This document shows positions 61,901-64,000 of a DNA stretch of 64,000 bases, piece by piece. Below the pieces are notes generated by a model. The model was given only the letters and a program-made list of their open reading frames with translations. It had not been told where the DNA came from and ran no database searches. Numbering within the stretch: position 1 is the stretch's first letter; each line of letters opens with the position of its first letter. The DNA comes from Denitrificimonas caeni DSM 24390 (lineage in GTDB: Bacteria > Pseudomonadota > Gammaproteobacteria > Pseudomonadales > Pseudomonadaceae). The translations under genes and the position numbers were made by a program. Location of the stretch: assembly GCF_000421765.1 (NCBI RefSeq), contig NZ_ATXQ01000010.1, positions 28,382-92,381 of the forward strand, in the 5' to 3' direction.

Positions 61901-61908
61901 ACTATAGT
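61901..61908. promoter_or_regulatory. Palindrome between doxX and lysR
   Basis: ACTATAGT, a perfect 8-bp palindrome in the 112-nt divergent gap between the doxX start (61856) and the LysR gene. It is a candidate LysR-regulator or promoter element. Confidence 0.3.
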
Positions 61909-61968
61909 ACAAAGACTAAGAAGATAATAACGGAACGTTTTGACCTTTATGATCAGGAAAACTGAACT

Positions 61969-62889
61969 ATGACGTTGCTTATCACTTTAGATGCCTTGCA
62001 AACCCTTGACGCCATTGAGCGCCGCCAGAGCTTTGCGGCTGCAGCAGAAGAGTTGCACCGCGTGCCATCCGCCGTTTCTTACACTATTAATAAACTCGAA
62101 GAAGATCTTGGCGTGGAACTCTTTGATCGCAGCCGTCGTAAAGCCGAGCTGACCGCCATTGGACGTTTGGTCCTCGAACAAGGTCGGCATATTCTCAAGG
62201 CCTCGCAAGAGCTGGCGGCGCAGGCCCGTCAAGCCGCGGACGGCTGGGAAGTGGTGCTACGAATTTGCATTGAGAGCGTACTGAGCAGCGATGCTATTTA
62301 TGCGCTGATTGAAGACTTTCAGCGCATTCAACCGAAGACGGAAATACGCCTCAGTGAAGAAGTACTGAGTGGTAGTTGGGATGCGCTTAGCGATGATCGT
62401 TGCGATCTAGTGATTGGCGCAGAAGGCGCTGCGCCTGCTCCAGGTTTTGTCCTGCATTCGCTCGGCCAAGTAGCATTTGATTTTGCAGTTGCCGCAGGAC
62501 ATCCATTAACCCAACTACCCACGCCGATAGCAACCAGCGCTATCTTAGACTACCCCACAGTGGTGGTTGCCGACAGTTCGCAACGTTTACCGACGCGCTC
62601 AGCGGGGCTTCTGGATGGCCGCAGCCGTATTTACGTGCCGAGCATCGAACATAAAATAGCCGCGCAATGCAAAGGACTTGGCGTGGGCTATTTGCCGCGC
62701 CACCGCATTACCCAGCACGTTGCAGAGGGTCAATTAATAGTTTTGCCCTTGGACGCCACACGAGCGCCGGTCGACATATCCGTCGCTTGGCTACGCAGTA
62801 ATAGCGGTAAAGGCTTGAAGTGGTTTGTCGAGCGACTGAAACAGATGCGCTTTGATCCTGAACAAGGTGAACTAGTGCTGAAAGAGTAA
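61969..62889 (+). CDS. LysR family transcriptional regulator (YhaJ-like)
   Basis: A 306-residue LysR regulator. The N-terminal winged helix reads RQSFAAAAEELHRVPSAVSY and INKLEEDLGVELFDRS. The C-terminal effector domain (about 90-300) has the usual two-lobed pattern. It is divergent from doxX-yqjG-quinone reductase-pirin-wrbA, which makes it the probable activator of the cluster, like E. coli YhaJ, which responds to aromatic/quinone compounds. The inducer is not known. Confidence 0.88.
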   Translation: MTLLITLDALQTLDAIERRQSFAAAAEELHRVPSAVSYTINKLEEDLGVELFDRSRRKAELTAIGRLVLEQGRHILKASQELAAQARQAADGWEVVLRICIESVLSSDAIYALIEDFQRIQPKTEIRLSEEVLSGSWDALSDDRCDLVIGAEGAAPAPGFVLHSLGQVAFDFAVAAGHPLTQLPTPIATSAILDYPTVVVADSSQRLPTRSAGLLDGRSRIYVPSIEHKIAAQCKGLGVGYLPRHRITQHVAEGQLIVLPLDATRAPVDISVAWLRSNSGKGLKWFVERLKQMRFDPEQGELVLKE

Positions 62890-63116
62890 AAGCTGTTCTT
62901 CGAATAAAACCAAGTCACCCATCAACTCGATACGCGACATACTGGCAATCAGTTCAGCAGTCTAGCTCGGCAGTAAAAAGCAGCAATCAAAAAACCGCTA
63001 GAGCTTTGCTGTTGAATATCTTGGCGCGCTGACGGTTATGATATTTTTAGATTACGTTGCCAGTCCAAGCTGACTGCGTTTTAAATGCATAGTATACCAA
63101 GGCTCTGGAGTCGCGG

Positions 63117-63656
63117 ATGATCTCAATAACTTGTCACACCTTAGTGCTGGGCGGCATCCGCTCCGGCAAAACTGGCTTCGCCGAAGCACAAGCGTTAGCG
63201 CAGAAACAACCGGTAGTGTACGTAGCAACAGCGACTGCAGGCGATGCTGAAATGGCCAACAGAATCAGTCGCCACCAAGCCATTCGCCCAGCTAGCTGGG
63301 GACTGGTGGAAGAGCCGCTAAATTTAGCTCAGGTATTAAGCGAGCATGGGCAACAGAGTCCAGCACCCTGTCTGTTAATTGATTGCATGAGTTTGTGGAT
63401 CAGCAACTTATTGCATGCCGGTATTGAACATTTGCAAGCACAAAAAGAGGCTTTTCTTGAGCAGGTTGAAGGCTATCCAGGTTCTTTGATTATTGTCAGT
63501 AACGAAACAGGGCTCGGCACCATCGGCATGGATCCGTTGACTCGTCAATTTTGCGATGAGTTGGGCTGGCTTAATCAAGCACTGGCGCAGCGCTGCCACA
63601 AGGTTGTCATGGTACTGGCGGGTTTACCGCTGACTCTGAAAGACTCGATTGCTTGA
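63117..63656 (+). CDS. cobU: Bifunctional adenosylcobinamide kinase/guanylyltransferase
   Basis: A 179-residue enzyme that phosphorylates adenosylcobinamide and transfers GMP to it in cobalamin synthesis or salvage. The P-loop GGIRSGKT, YVATATAGDAEM and the catalytic His in RISRHQAIRP are visible, as is SNETGLGTIGMDPLTRQF. GGAG lies before the ATG. No other corrin gene follows within the window; an IS110-type element comes next. No cobalamin riboswitch was recognised in the 227-nt leader. Confidence 0.9.
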   Translation: MISITCHTLVLGGIRSGKTGFAEAQALAQKQPVVYVATATAGDAEMANRISRHQAIRPASWGLVEEPLNLAQVLSEHGQQSPAPCLLIDCMSLWISNLLHAGIEHLQAQKEAFLEQVEGYPGSLIIVSNETGLGTIGMDPLTRQFCDELGWLNQALAQRCHKVVMVLAGLPLTLKDSIA

Positions 63657-63682
63657 CTGCGTTCGTAATGTAGATACTCTGT

Positions 63683-64000
63683 TTAAGCACAAGCTTTTTT
63701 ATGCTCTTCGCTGAATAATTTTGATGAATCAAAGGGCGTGTTTAATTTTAAGCACGCCCAGATTCCTGTCAGCATTTTACGCATCACTGCGCACAGTGCT
63801 TGCATCTTTTTCTTGCCACGTTGAATCAGCGACTGATAAAAAGCGCGCACATTAGCGTCGTGAGTCGCTGCAGACAAAGCTGGCATAAACAGCGCTGTGC
63901 GCAAATAAGAGTTACCTGCTTTGCTTAAGCGACCAGGTTTGTTAATGCTTGTTCCTGATTGCGTTAAGCGCACATCAAGGCCAGCAAAGCGGCTGACCTG
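63683..64000 (-). CDS. IS110 family transposase, C-terminal part (runs off window)
   Basis: The minus-strand frame is open from the window edge to a stop at 63683, 105 codons. It carries the IS110/IS116/IS902 C-terminal domain pattern: FAGLDVRLTQSGTSI, KAGNSYLRTALFMPA and a conserved MLTGIWACLK tail. IS110 transposases use a RuvC-like N-terminal domain (outside this window) and a bridge RNA. The C-terminal portion looks intact. The element's end should lie within the 26-nt gap downstream of cobU or inside it. Confidence 0.85.
   Translation of the reverse strand, partial: QVSRFAGLDVRLTQSGTSINKPGRLSKAGNSYLRTALFMPALSAATHDANVRAFYQSLIQRGKKKMQALCAVMRKMLTGIWACLKLNTPFDSSKLFSEEHKKACA

Noticed and set aside
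62878..62960. Protein-like short frame on the minus strand overlapping the LysR 3' end
   Set aside because: Bounded by stops within about 29 codons and without a Shine-Dalgarno; a chance frame is more likely than a gene remnant.
62890..63116. Cobalamin riboswitch before cobU
   Set aside because: No B12-box or GCCACTG-type conserved segment was seen in the 227-nt leader.

Overview
The window looks like chromosome from a Pseudomonadaceae bacterium with lower GC than typical Pseudomonas. This rests on gene content and order: rpmG-rpmB, radC, coaBC-dut-algC-argB, pyrE-crc, rph-yicC, and phoBR with pstSCAB-phoU are arranged as in Pseudomonas. A Pseudomonas-type REP sequence, an AlgC with a long membrane-bound N-terminus, and Crc support the assignment. 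The genus is an inference (a Denitrificimonas/Thiopseudomonas-like organism would fit); no rRNA, tRNA or CRISPR array was seen.

Layout. 0-7.8 kb: leuA, waaA, an FAD oxidoreductase and aldo/keto reductase pair, hldE, and an lrgAB-like pair. 7.8-21.3 kb: conserved housekeeping block (maoC-like hydratase, rpmG, rpmB, radC, coaBC, dut, algC, argB, a KamA-type radical SAM enzyme, a DUF4124 protein, pyrE, crc, DUF4870, rph, yicC). 21.3-29.3 kb: accessory island with a SEC-C protein, a RhuM-family protein, a 1047-aa PLD/SF2 helicase/DUF3427 protein, the stump of a Fic gene, a HipBA toxin-antitoxin pair and a PACE efflux protein. 29.6-38.8 kb: complete phosphate regulon (phoB, phoR, phoU, pstB, pstA, pstC, pstS) with three recognisable Pho boxes. 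38.9-49.5 kb: a periplasmic thioredoxin-MsrA-MsrB fusion, a SulP transporter behind a possible attenuator, a LitR/MerR light-response-like locus, cbiX, a PilJ-domain chemoreceptor and an MFS-PlsC fusion. 49.9-57.5 kb: oxidative catabolism genes, including a Baeyer-Villiger monooxygenase fused to an esterase and a probable trimethylamine monooxygenase. 57.7-62.9 kb: a quinone/electrophile response cluster (wrbA, pirin, quinone oxidoreductase, glutathionyl-hydroquinone reductase, doxX, divergent LysR). The window ends with cobU and a partial IS110-type transposase.

How the genes work together. The Pst transporter and PhoU signal to PhoR/PhoB, and the Pho boxes in front of phoB, pstS and pstC close the loop. 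The quinone cluster resembles the E. coli YhaJ regulon (yqjF, yqjG, yhaK); here its doxX member is frameshifted by a third copy of a 7-bp tandem repeat just after the start codon. The island genes (toxin-antitoxin, helicase/nuclease, RhuM, Fic remnant) suggest a mobile defence or conflict locus, but no single known defence system is complete. The most unusual items are the doxX repeat, a terminator with a competing antiterminator directly in front of sulP, the BVMO-esterase fusion, and the degraded Fic gene with its surviving operator-like palindromes.
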